Shown: in pieces, positions 34,407 to 42,749 of the stretch
How the letters are laid out: the number at the start of each line of letters is the position of its first letter
How positions within the stretch are numbered: the first letter of the stretch is position 1
Position numbers and translations under genes: made by a program
Source: an uncultured Pelagibacteraceae bacterium
Lineage (GTDB): Bacteria > Pseudomonadota > Alphaproteobacteria > Pelagibacterales > Pelagibacteraceae
Direction of reading: 5' to 3'
Length of the DNA: 64,000 bases
Assembly (NCBI GenBank): GCA_902635845.1
Contig: CACPPK010000001.1
Span: 1 to 64,000, forward strand
The notes under the pieces: generated by a model
The model's input: the letters and a program-made list of their open reading frames with translations, nothing else
The model's database searches: none
What the model was told of the DNA's origin: nothing

Positions 34407-35693
34407 ATGGCAATTATATACTTAAAAAAATCACCAAAAACATCATCAACTGACGACACAAAAACAAGAGGAATAGTAGAAAATATTCTAAAAGATATTG
34501 AGACTAGTAAAGAAGAAGGATGTAAGGAGCTTTCAAAAAAATTTGATAAATATGAAGGTGAGGTAATTGTTTCAAAAGAAAAAATCGAAGAAATAAAAAA
34601 AAATCTAGATCAAAAAACTAAAGATGATATTCAGTTCTCTCATGAAAGAGTTAGAAAATTTGCTGAAGCACAATTAAAAAATTATGGCCAAGACTTTGAA
34701 GTTGAATTATCTGACGGTTTATTTGCTGGACAAAAACTTATTCCTGTAAACACAGCAGGTTGTTATGTGCCTGCAGGAAGATATGCTCATATAGCCTCAG
34801 CCGTAATGAGTGTAACAACAGCAAAAGTAGCTGGTGTTAAAAATATTCTAGTTTGTAGTTCACCTAAACCTGGAGTTGGAGTACACCCATCAATTGTTTA
34901 TACAGCTGACTTATGCGGAGCTGATGTGATAATGAATTTAGGAGGTGTACAAGCTATTGCAGCAATGACAAATGGATTATTTGGTAACGCACCTGCAGAT
35001 ATTTTAGTTGGGCCTGGAAACCAATTTGTTGCTGAGGCGAAAAGAATTTTATTCGGAAAAGTTGGTATAGATTTATTTGCAGGACCTACAGAAATTGCAG
35101 TAATTGCAGATGAGACAGCAGATCCTGAGATGGTAGCATATGACTTAGTTGGACAAGCTGAGCATGGGTACAATTCACCTGCTTGGTTATTTACCAAAAG
35201 TAAAAAGGTTGCTGATTATGTTATGCAAAGAGTTCCAGAATTAATTGCTGATTTGCCAGATCTACCGAGAGAAAATTCAGAAGCAGCGTGGAGAGATTAT
35301 GGGGAAGTAATTCTCTGCGATACTGATGAGGAAATTGCTAAAGTGAGTGACGAATATGCTCCAGAACATTTAGAGGTTCAAACTAAAAACTTACAATGGT
35401 ATCACGATAGATTAAAGAATTATGGATCTTTATTCATTGGTGAAGAAACAACTGTTGCTTATGGAGATAAATGCTCAGGCACAAACCATATATTACCAAC
35501 CAAAGGTGCTGGTAGATATACAGGTGGTTTATTTGTTGGTAAATTTATAAAAACTTTGAGTTTTCAAAGAATGACTAAAGAGTCAACAAAAGAAGTTGGT
35601 GCGGCCTGTGCAAGAATTTCTAGGTACGAAGGAATGGAAGCACACGCAAGAACAGGTGATGTAAGATTAAGAAAATACGGCTTCTCAAACTAA
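34407..35693 (+). CDS. HisD-family dehydrogenase, probable 2,3-dihydroxypropane-1-sulfonate dehydrogenase (HpsN-like)
   Basis: A zinc- and NAD-dependent alcohol dehydrogenase of the histidinol dehydrogenase fold, 428 residues. The shared HisD motifs are present: PAGRYAHIASAVMSV, GGVQAIAAMTNGLFG, VGPGNQFVAEAKR, DLFAGPTEIAVIAD and DLVGQAEHGYNSPAW. From there it departs from HisD and reads like HpsN: AAWRDYGEVILCDTDEEI, GSLFIGEETTVAYGDKCSG, NHILPTKGAGRYTGGLFVGK, ARISRYEGMEAHARTGD. HpsN oxidises (R)-dihydroxypropanesulfonate to sulfolactate. No other his genes are nearby. It has a strong ribosome binding site (AAGGAGAG) and shares a 4-bp stop overlap with the convergent glycosidase gene. Confidence 0.82.
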   Translation: MAIIYLKKSPKTSSTDDTKTRGIVENILKDIETSKEEGCKELSKKFDKYEGEVIVSKEKIEEIKKNLDQKTKDDIQFSHERVRKFAEAQLKNYGQDFEVELSDGLFAGQKLIPVNTAGCYVPAGRYAHIASAVMSVTTAKVAGVKNILVCSSPKPGVGVHPSIVYTADLCGADVIMNLGGVQAIAAMTNGLFGNAPADILVGPGNQFVAEAKRILFGKVGIDLFAGPTEIAVIADETADPEMVAYDLVGQAEHGYNSPAWLFTKSKKVADYVMQRVPELIADLPDLPRENSEAAWRDYGEVILCDTDEEIAKVSDEYAPEHLEVQTKNLQWYHDRLKNYGSLFIGEETTVAYGDKCSGTNHILPTKGAGRYTGGLFVGKFIKTLSFQRMTKESTKEVGAACARISRYEGMEAHARTGDVRLRKYGFSN

Positions 35694-36952
35694 TTTTGAT
35701 TAAGTTTTAAATCCAAGTAAAGTGCTGCTGACCAAGAAAAATTTTTTGCTCCCATAGGTTGACCATTCTTACAACTGAAATATTCAAAAAAACCTTTTTT
35801 TTCTAATATTTGGATGGTTTTATTTTTTATTTTATCAGAAAAGAACTTATCTTTATTTTTTAGTCCTCTATAAATAAACCAATTACAATTAATCCACACA
35901 GGACCTCTCCAGTATCTTTTCTCTTCAAAACTTTTATGATTTGGTTTAATTGATGAAAAAAAATATTTTTCTTTTGAATTATGTTTTTTTAGATTTTGGA
36001 TTAGTTTTTTATTAATTTTGTCATTATTTAAATCAGCAAATAATACAAAATAATTAGTTATTGATGGAATGTAAATTTTTTTATTATTTTTTATATCTTT
36101 TGAAAAAAAAGTTTTTCTTTTTTTGTCATATAATTTAAGAAAATTTTTTTCTGTAAGTTTTATGTAATTATCTATTTTAGTTTTATTAAAACTAAAGGTT
36201 TCTAATAAAGAAACGAGATCTTTATTTGCTTTAAGAAATATAGAATTAAAACCAACATCTACTACATTAAAAAAAGAGGCCTTGTAAACTTTTTTGGGAT
36301 TATATTTTATTTTTCTTAAATTATTTTTTATTGTGACATACCTATCGTAATCTATATTAAGCGGTCTAAAATCTGGATTTACAACTTTGTTATCAGCTCT
36401 TTTATATTTTATATTTTTCTCAATTTTTACTTTATGCATAGGTTCATCCCATATAGGAGAATTATCGTATCCACTTTCCCAAGGATGTAAAATAGATACT
36501 AAACCAGTTTTTTTTGGATCTCTATATTGAATAAACCATTCATGAAATTTTTTAATTTTTTTAATTATTTTTTTAATATTTAACAATTGGCTTTTATTGA
36601 TTTCATTTTTATTTAAAATTTCTTTTAAAATTGTTGCTAATATTGGTGGTTGAGTTATTCCAGATGAGTGGATTTTATTACCACAATTCCATGCTGTGTA
36701 ATTTGGGTAATAATTTGTTTTTGTGTTATGAAATAAAATATGAGGGACCATTCCATCCTTCCATTGTCCATCTAACAATGTATTTATTTCTTTTAATGCA
36801 AAGTTTAAATTAAAATAAGAATACCCTAAAGCTATAAAGCCAGAGTCCCAATTCCATTGAGCAGGATAAAGTTTGTTGTTAGTTGGTAAAGTATAACCCC
36901 GTCTTCTATTACCAAGTAAAGTTTTTTTTGCTCTATTAATTGAAACTTTCAT
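35690..36952 (-). CDS. GH63-like glycoside hydrolase (mannosylglycerate/glucosylglycerate hydrolase type)
   Basis: A cytoplasmic (no signal peptide) 420-residue (alpha/alpha)6-barrel glycosidase. Marks are LYPAQWNWDSGFIALGY near the start, GMVPHILF, GITQPPILATIL, the candidate acid aspartate in HPWESGYDNSP, RYWRGPVWINCNWF, and a late FFEYFSCKNGQPMG...FSWSAALYLDL with a candidate base glutamate. This is the layout of GH63 enzymes that cut mannosylglycerate or glucosylglycerate, and is also related to trehalases. It is the last gene of a sugar ABC operon, its start sharing one base with the permease stop. So the importer probably carries a small glycoside that this enzyme splits inside the cell. 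Confidence 0.78.
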   Translation of the reverse strand: MKVSINRAKKTLLGNRRRGYTLPTNNKLYPAQWNWDSGFIALGYSYFNLNFALKEINTLLDGQWKDGMVPHILFHNTKTNYYPNYTAWNCGNKIHSSGITQPPILATILKEILNKNEINKSQLLNIKKIIKKIKKFHEWFIQYRDPKKTGLVSILHPWESGYDNSPIWDEPMHKVKIEKNIKYKRADNKVVNPDFRPLNIDYDRYVTIKNNLRKIKYNPKKVYKASFFNVVDVGFNSIFLKANKDLVSLLETFSFNKTKIDNYIKLTEKNFLKLYDKKRKTFFSKDIKNNKKIYIPSITNYFVLFADLNNDKINKKLIQNLKKHNSKEKYFFSSIKPNHKSFEEKRYWRGPVWINCNWFIYRGLKNKDKFFSDKIKNKTIQILEKKGFFEYFSCKNGQPMGAKNFSWSAALYLDLKLNQN

Positions 36953-38145
36953 TAACCTTTTACGCTACCTGCTGTTAAACCACTTACTAAATATTTTTCA
37001 AAATAAACAAATATAAATAATACAGGCAATGTTACTACAACTGATCCTGCCATTAAATATTGTCTCGGAGTTTCGGCATCACCACTTAGATATTGAATTG
37101 CCCTTGATAATGTAAATGAATTTGGATTATCCAAAAACATTAAAGAAAACAAAAACTCATTCCAAGCAATCATAAAAACGTACAAAGCAACAGATGAAAT
37201 TGCAGGAATGCTTAAAGGGATTATAATTTTTGTTATAATTCCAAACCAACTTAATTTGTCTAAAATTGCAGCTTCTTCTAATTCTTTTGGTATGCTTTTG
37301 AAATATCCTTGTAACATATAAATTGCTACTGGAAGTGTTGTTGCCGTATAAACAATTAATAAACCCTCTATTGAATTACGTAAACCTAATTGACTAAATA
37401 TTGTATACAACGGAATAACAAGAACGATTGCAGGAAACATGTATATTATAAGTATAGATGTAGATAAAAATGTTTTTCCAAAAAAATTTAATCTTGCAAC
37501 TGCATATGCTGCAGGTATTGCAAAAATAAGAGTGATAACAACAGTGCCAACAGAAACAATAGTGCTGGTAACAATATATTTTCCAAATTTATAAGATTTA
37601 AAAATTACAAAATAAGATTTAAATAAATCTTTTATATCTTGACCAAAGTTTATACTAAAATCTAAAGGATTCACTAACAAAGCTATTTGTGTTTTGAAAC
37701 TTGTTACTAACATCATGTAAAATGGAAAAAGTATTACAAAAGAGAAAAATAAAATTCCAAATAAAGTTAAGAAGTCGAATAAAATTACTTGTGTAGAGTG
37801 CTCCTCTTTTAAACCTATAAAAGTATATTTGCTAATTTTATTGACGAAAAAATATAATATTAAAAATACGCCCACATTATACCAAATTGGTAATTTTTGT
37901 ATCAAATAACCATCACAGAAAACGAATATGGATGAAAAAATGATTGATTTATAAATTGATTTAATTCTATCACCTATTCCTAAGTGAGCTAATGATATTA
38001 AAAAACCAAATATAAAAATTATTTCTATATTAAAACTATTAATACTTAAACCTTGCAATGTTGCTAATATCTTCCAAATCGAAATTAAAAAAATTAGAAA
38101 AAAAGTAGATATCAATGAAAATAGTATCGTATTTTTAGTTCTCAT
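36952..38145 (-). CDS. Sugar ABC transporter permease (MalG type) with N-terminal membrane extension
   Basis: Second permease of a carbohydrate importer, 397 residues against about 280 normally. The last 280 residues form the MalG-type domain: LFPFYMMLVTSFKT, PAAYAVARLNFFG, and the coupling loop EEAAILDKLSWFGIITKIIIP, ending with LVSGLTAGSVKG, which is typical. The first 120 residues add about four hydrophobic segments with no recognised family. The gene overlaps the MalF-type permease gene by 11 bp. Confidence 0.9.
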   Translation of the reverse strand: MRTKNTILFSLISTFFLIFLISIWKILATLQGLSINSFNIEIIFIFGFLISLAHLGIGDRIKSIYKSIIFSSIFVFCDGYLIQKLPIWYNVGVFLILYFFVNKISKYTFIGLKEEHSTQVILFDFLTLFGILFFSFVILFPFYMMLVTSFKTQIALLVNPLDFSINFGQDIKDLFKSYFVIFKSYKFGKYIVTSTIVSVGTVVITLIFAIPAAYAVARLNFFGKTFLSTSILIIYMFPAIVLVIPLYTIFSQLGLRNSIEGLLIVYTATTLPVAIYMLQGYFKSIPKELEEAAILDKLSWFGIITKIIIPLSIPAISSVALYVFMIAWNEFLFSLMFLDNPNSFTLSRAIQYLSGDAETPRQYLMAGSVVVTLPVLFIFVYFEKYLVSGLTAGSVKG

Positions 38146-39394
38146 CTACTCTCTTTCCCAAAAGTTTAAAATAAAAAAACATAAACATTAAAAGCAATAC
38201 AACAATTACTATTGAAACAGCTGAGCCCATTCCAATATCTGATATTGCAAAACCTTGTTGATAAACATTTATTGGTAGAGTTCTTGTTCCTGATGCACCT
38301 CCAGTTAATAAAAATACGTCCTCAAATTTATTAAAATTCCATATAAACCTGATCATAAATAAAATTGAAATTACTGCCGTAATTTGAGGGAGTGTAATAT
38401 TAAAAAATTTTTGAAAGGGACTGGCCCCATCAACATCAGCTGCCTCATATAATTCTTTTGGAATAGCTTGAAGTCTCGCAAGTATAAATAAAAAGGCTAA
38501 AGGAAAATACCTCCAAATTTCAAACATTATAACTGTTGTAAGTGCTAACCTTAATTTAAAATCAAAGCCCAAAATGCTAATTTCAATATATTTTTGTCCA
38601 AGAAGGTTTATTGGGGTTTCAATAATTTGATAATTTAATAATAAACTATTTAAGGTACCGCTGTTTGGGTCTAGTAGAAGTTCCCAAGTATAAGCTAATG
38701 CAACAACTGGAGCAACATAAGGGAAAAGTAGAACGCTCCTCATGAATGTTCGTCCATAAAATTTTTGATTTACCATTTGAGCAGTTAAAATACCAAATAC
38801 TATTGAGCCAACAGTTCCAAAAAATGTGTAATAAAAAGTTGTAAGTAATAAGTCTACAAATTCATTTTCAAATAGAACCTTTTTAAAGTTTTTGAGAGTA
38901 AAGTTAGTATTAAGTAATATGTTGTCAGATTTTCCCTCTAATTTTGGTTTAATTGATTTAAGATTTTTTTTGTCTATTTTTGATCCATCATTTGTTGCAA
39001 ATATTACTTGGAAATTTTCCCTATATTTAGCTGGCCAATTTCCAAATTCACATTTTAGGTTTTGCCTTTTATAAGAGCATCTTGGATCTAAATTTTCTAT
39101 TTCAAAAGTTTTAGGAAAATTATCTTGAAATGAAACATCTCTTATCTCTTGAATTAATGAACTGTTTCTTAACTTATATAATATTTTTATTTTAGAGGGC
39201 TCATCAGAAATAGATTTTACAATTTTTTTTGCTCTTGGTTCTGGAATTCGAATATCTTTTAATTCAACTTCTTTAAAACTAATCCAAATATTTGCAAAAA
39301 TTGGAAATAAAATTATTGAAAAAACTAAAAGGACTGCAGGTAAAGTTAGAATATATGCAGTTTTTTTTTCTGTATTTGCTAAAGTATCATTCAT
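38135..39394 (-). CDS. Sugar ABC transporter permease (MalF type) with periplasmic insert
   Basis: First permease of the carbohydrate importer, 419 residues. After the first membrane segment (ILTLPAVLLVFSIILFPIFANIW) there is a polar insert of about 130 residues with two cysteines (CSYKRQNLKC), likely periplasmic as in MalF. The remaining domain holds EAADVDGASPFQKFFNITLPQ as coupling loop. The ATG lies directly after the T-run of an intrinsic terminator and has no Shine-Dalgarno sequence in front, so initiation may be weak or coupled to read-through. Confidence 0.9.
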   Translation of the reverse strand: MNDTLANTEKKTAYILTLPAVLLVFSIILFPIFANIWISFKEVELKDIRIPEPRAKKIVKSISDEPSKIKILYKLRNSSLIQEIRDVSFQDNFPKTFEIENLDPRCSYKRQNLKCEFGNWPAKYRENFQVIFATNDGSKIDKKNLKSIKPKLEGKSDNILLNTNFTLKNFKKVLFENEFVDLLLTTFYYTFFGTVGSIVFGILTAQMVNQKFYGRTFMRSVLLFPYVAPVVALAYTWELLLDPNSGTLNSLLLNYQIIETPINLLGQKYIEISILGFDFKLRLALTTVIMFEIWRYFPLAFLFILARLQAIPKELYEAADVDGASPFQKFFNITLPQITAVISILFMIRFIWNFNKFEDVFLLTGGASGTRTLPINVYQQGFAISDIGMGSAVSIVIVVLLLMFMFFYFKLLGKRVDEN

Positions 39395-39430
39395 AAAAAA
39401 AGCGGATAATTTATATTATCCGCTTTTTTA
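39395..39430 (-). terminator. Intrinsic terminator after the sugar binding-protein gene
   Basis: Read on the minus strand: A-rich stretch, GCGGATAAT, 4-nt loop, ATTATCCGC, then T7. Counting the A/T flanks the stem is 15 bp. The T-run touches the ATG of the next gene (39394). Classic bidirectional terminator shape. Confidence 0.85.
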
Positions 39431-39441
39431 AAATATTTAAA

Positions 39442-40773
39442 TTATTTGAATTTAGCTAATGATTTGTTAATCATATCAACAGCTTCATCGACATCAATTT
39501 GATCATCGATATAAAGTCTAGTAATTCTATTTATAAATTGAGAATTTATGACTTTTGATGCTCTTGATAGTTCACCTTCTTTAACACCCCATCTATTTGC
39601 AGTATCTAAACCAGCTACAATGTTATTAATAACATCTGGGTCATATAGATCTGACAAAGGAGCTTTTCTATCAACTCCAACAGGTAGTTTACTCCAAGCT
39701 TTTGTGAAAGCTTCAGGGTCGCTTGAATTTCCTCTTCTTACAGGAAATTTACCTTCCGGAGCTATCGATAATGTACTTGTGTAACCTTCATCCATTGAAT
39801 ACATGATAAATTGTTTAGCTTCATCTGTATCAGCGTCAGCTGTTATACCAAAATATCTAACATCTGCCCATGCAGCGCCTTTTTTATTACTAGGTCCACT
39901 AAAATTAGTTATAAAACCAGTTTTAGAAGCTAGTTCAGGTGATGTTGGATCACTGTTAATTGTTGGTGGAGCCGAGTCTCTTAAACCAGCAAGCTCATCC
40001 ATAATGAACGGAGACCAAATAATCATTGGAGTTTTACCTGCAAAGTAAAGTGCTCTAGATTGTTTCCAGTACAATTCTCCTGGAGGACTTGCTTTTGCAA
40101 TTACTTTATAAAACTCTAGTGCTTCTTTTAGTTTCTTGCCTTGTTTTTTAATACCACCTTTTTTAACAATATTAACTCCATTTGCCAAAAGGACGTGTTC
40201 TAAAACCTGACTCATGAAATTTTCGTCAGTTTTAGTTGCAGCTACAAAACCAAACATACCATTTTGTTTTGATAATTTCTCAACAGCAGCTACGATATTT
40301 GCATAGCTTGTTGGTGGTGCTAAATCAGCATTTTCAAAAAGATCTTTTCTATAAACAACCATTTGTGTCCATCCATCAACTGGAACGGCTGCAATCTTTG
40401 AACCCTTTTTCGCCATGTTAAGTGCACCTGGCGCAAATGTATCTTTACCTAACTCTTTTACAACAGCATTGTTAGCATCTACATCTAATATTCCTGCTTC
40501 AGCCCATGGCAATACATATTGTAAGGTATGGTAGATCACATCTGGTAAGTCACCTGCTGCTGCTGCAGCTGTAGCTCTTGTTCCCAAATCTTTTTCTTCT
40601 ACTGGGATCACATCAACTTTAATACCTGTTTTAGCTTCAAAAGCTTTAGCCATTTCTTCCTGTTTTGCCATTCTGGCTGGCTGAACTTCAGTAGTCCAAA
40701 ACTTTATGTCTGCGTAAACAACATTCGAAATAAAAAACGAAATTACGCAAAACAATTTTATTATATTTTTCAT
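39442..40773 (-). CDS. Sugar ABC transporter substrate-binding protein (MalE/UgpB family)
   Basis: Periplasmic binding protein of 443 residues with a signal peptide ending near VVYA-DI. Family marks include FWTTEVQPARMAKQEEMAKAFEAKTGIKVDVIPV, DLPDVIYHTLQYVLPWAEAG, VPVDGWTQMVVYRKDLFE, and repeated aromatic positions suited to sugar stacking. It has a very strong ribosome binding site (AGGAGGGG). Upstream is a perfect inverted repeat likely to be an operator, and downstream an intrinsic terminator. The adjacent GH63-like enzyme suggests a disaccharide-like or glycosyl-glycerate ligand. Confidence 0.9.
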   Translation of the reverse strand: MKNIIKLFCVISFFISNVVYADIKFWTTEVQPARMAKQEEMAKAFEAKTGIKVDVIPVEEKDLGTRATAAAAAGDLPDVIYHTLQYVLPWAEAGILDVDANNAVVKELGKDTFAPGALNMAKKGSKIAAVPVDGWTQMVVYRKDLFENADLAPPTSYANIVAAVEKLSKQNGMFGFVAATKTDENFMSQVLEHVLLANGVNIVKKGGIKKQGKKLKEALEFYKVIAKASPPGELYWKQSRALYFAGKTPMIIWSPFIMDELAGLRDSAPPTINSDPTSPELASKTGFITNFSGPSNKKGAAWADVRYFGITADADTDEAKQFIMYSMDEGYTSTLSIAPEGKFPVRRGNSSDPEAFTKAWSKLPVGVDRKAPLSDLYDPDVINNIVAGLDTANRWGVKEGELSRASKVINSQFINRITRLYIDDQIDVDEAVDMINKSLAKFK

Positions 40774-40834
40774 TTCCCCTCCTATATATATTGAAACTAT
40801 ATTAAAATGATTCTATTTAGCAAAGATACGACTG

Positions 40835-40853
40835 TCACATATCAGGTATGTGA
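40835..40853. promoter_or_regulatory. Putative operator upstream of the sugar binding-protein gene
   Basis: Perfect inverted repeat TCACATA, 5 bases, TATGTGA, about 62 bp before the start of the binding-protein gene. Size and symmetry fit a dimeric regulator; the spacing resembles CRP/FNR-type sites, but no such regulator is encoded in the window. Confidence 0.55.
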
Positions 40854-40915
40854 TTGATTCATGCTTATTATCGAAAAATTGGGAAAAAATTGAAATTAGT
40901 CAATTATAAGTTGTG

Positions 40916-41971
40916 TTATAATTTGATCCTATTTCCATTTTCATCAAAAATAAAAATATCATTTAAATCAAAACCTAGAGAATTTCCTATTTCGACATTG
41001 CTAGGAATTTTTGCACTTATTTGATGTTCATCTTTTTTTATATACACAATTTTTTCATTTCCAAGATTTTCTATTAATTCTATTTCGGGACTAAAACTAA
41101 ATTGAGTATTTTGATTTGCTTTTAAATACTCAGGCCTAATACCTACAAAATGTTTAGTTTTATTTAATTTTAATTTATCAAACTGGATATCATTACCTAA
41201 TAATTTAATTGTATTTTCTGAAACAATATTTTCCTCTTTCACATCTAAAATATTCATTTTTGGTGTACCAATAAATTGAGCAACAAAAATATTTGCAGGA
41301 TCATTATAAATTTCCTCTGGTGTACCAACCTGTTCAATATTTCCTTGATTTAAAATAACTATTCTGTCTGCTAGTGTCATAGCTTCCACTTGATCATGAG
41401 TTACATAAATCATGTTGGTTTTTATTTGATTGTGTAATTTAGATATTTCGACCCTCATTTCTGCTCTCAGTGCTGCGTCTAGGTTAGATAGAGGTTCGTC
41501 AAACAAAAATATTTTTGGATTTCTTGTAATAGCTCTTCCAATAGCAACACGTTGTCTTTGACCTCCAGATAATTGTTTTGGTTTTCTCTCTAACAGTTCC
41601 TCAATTTTTAGGATTTTTGCAGCTTGCATAACTTTTGTATTGATTTCTTCTTTAGGTCTTTTTTCAATTTTTAAACCAAAAGACATATTTTCATAAACAT
41701 TCATATGAGGATAAAGAGCATAAGATTGAAAAACCATCGCAGTTTGACGTTTTGACGGATGAAGTTCATTTATTTTTTGATCATTAATAAATATTTCACC
41801 TTCATCTATTTTTTCTAATCCTGCAATCATTCTTAGAAGAGTTGATTTTCCACAACCTGATGGTCCTACCAAAACAAGAAATTCATCTTCTTTACCTAGA
41901 AGATTAAAATTTTTAATTATCTTATTGGCACCAAATGATTTATGAACACTAGAAAATTTTATGTTTGCCAT
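40916..41971 (-). CDS. Sugar ABC transporter ATP-binding protein (MalK/UgpC type)
   Basis: ATPase of 351 residues for the carbohydrate importer. Walker A GPSGCGKST, Q-loop VFQSYALYPHMNVYENM, signature LSGGQRQRVAIGRA, Walker B IFLFDEPLSNLDAAL and YVTHDQVEAMTLADR are all intact. The C-terminal regulatory domain with FVGIRPEYLK and LGNEKIVYI is MalK/UgpC-like. It lies upstream of the binding-protein gene with 142 bp between, which holds the inverted repeat. MalK-type ATPases of this group sometimes serve more than one importer. Confidence 0.92.
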   Translation of the reverse strand: MANIKFSSVHKSFGANKIIKNFNLLGKEDEFLVLVGPSGCGKSTLLRMIAGLEKIDEGEIFINDQKINELHPSKRQTAMVFQSYALYPHMNVYENMSFGLKIEKRPKEEINTKVMQAAKILKIEELLERKPKQLSGGQRQRVAIGRAITRNPKIFLFDEPLSNLDAALRAEMRVEISKLHNQIKTNMIYVTHDQVEAMTLADRIVILNQGNIEQVGTPEEIYNDPANIFVAQFIGTPKMNILDVKEENIVSENTIKLLGNDIQFDKLKLNKTKHFVGIRPEYLKANQNTQFSFSPEIELIENLGNEKIVYIKKDEHQISAKIPSNVEIGNSLGFDLNDIFIFDENGNRIKL

Positions 41972-41996
41972 TTAATCCTTTATCTTTTTAAGAATA

Positions 41997-42749
41997 TTAA
42001 TCTAAAAAATTTTTTATTAAAATATTAAAATTGTCCGGTTGTTCTAAATGAACATTATGACAACATCCTTTAAAAATTTCTAAACGGCTATTTTTAATAT
42101 TTTTATTTAAAGTATCAACTTGATCAAAATTATAGGAAATATCTTTATCTCCCCAAATAATTAATGTTTCATTTTTGATATTTTTTAAATTATCAATTCC
42201 TCTCCAATTTTTCATAGCAAGCAAAGCATTGTCAGCTGTTTCTAACGAAACATTGGTTACTGCATTTTCACATAAAAAATAATTCTTATCTTTATCACCT
42301 TTTACAAACCATTTTGGAGGAACTCTTGAAAACGAAATTTTTATTCCATCTTTTTTAAGTTTTTCTCTTGTTTCATCCATCGTTTCAAATCTACCGGGAA
42401 TATCTCCTATTGATCCTGTAGCAAAACAAATTAATTTATTTACTCTCTTACCAACAATTTTAGTAATTTCTTGAACAATCATTCCTCCCATGGAGTGACC
42501 AATTAAATTAAATTTATCAATTTTTTTTTGATTAAGTATTTCTATTATTTTATTTGCCATATCATTAATAGACTTTAAAGATTTTGCTTTATAACTCTCA
42601 CCAAATCCAGGTAAAGCAGGTGCTATGACTCTGTAATATTTTGAGAAATAATTTTTTTGAAAACACCACATTTCGGATGAACCAAGATATCCATGAACAA
42701 ACACAAATGGAAAGCCTGTTCCTAAATCGTCTACATAAATATCACTCAT
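41997..42749 (-). CDS. Alpha/beta hydrolase
   Basis: A cytoplasmic alpha/beta-hydrolase of 250 residues. The oxyanion strand is FVFVHGYLGSSEMW, the nucleophile elbow LIGHSMGGMIVQE (Ser about 90), the acid ETLIIWGDKDISYN and the histidine in CCHNVHLEQPDNF. Relatives include proline iminopeptidase-like and 3-oxoadipate enol-lactonase-like enzymes; the reaction cannot be specified. It overlaps the LysE gene by 4 bp (ATGA) and may belong to the proXWV transcript. Confidence 0.85.
   Translation of the reverse strand: MSDIYVDDLGTGFPFVFVHGYLGSSEMWCFQKNYFSKYYRVIAPALPGFGESYKAKSLKSINDMANKIIEILNQKKIDKFNLIGHSMGGMIVQEITKIVGKRVNKLICFATGSIGDIPGRFETMDETREKLKKDGIKISFSRVPPKWFVKGDKDKNYFLCENAVTNVSLETADNALLAMKNWRGIDNLKNIKNETLIIWGDKDISYNFDQVDTLNKNIKNSRLEIFKGCCHNVHLEQPDNFNILIKNFLD

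Noticed and set aside
34407-35693. Annotation as histidinol dehydrogenase HisD
   Set aside because: The C-terminal half follows HpsN-like text, and no other histidine biosynthesis genes are adjacent.
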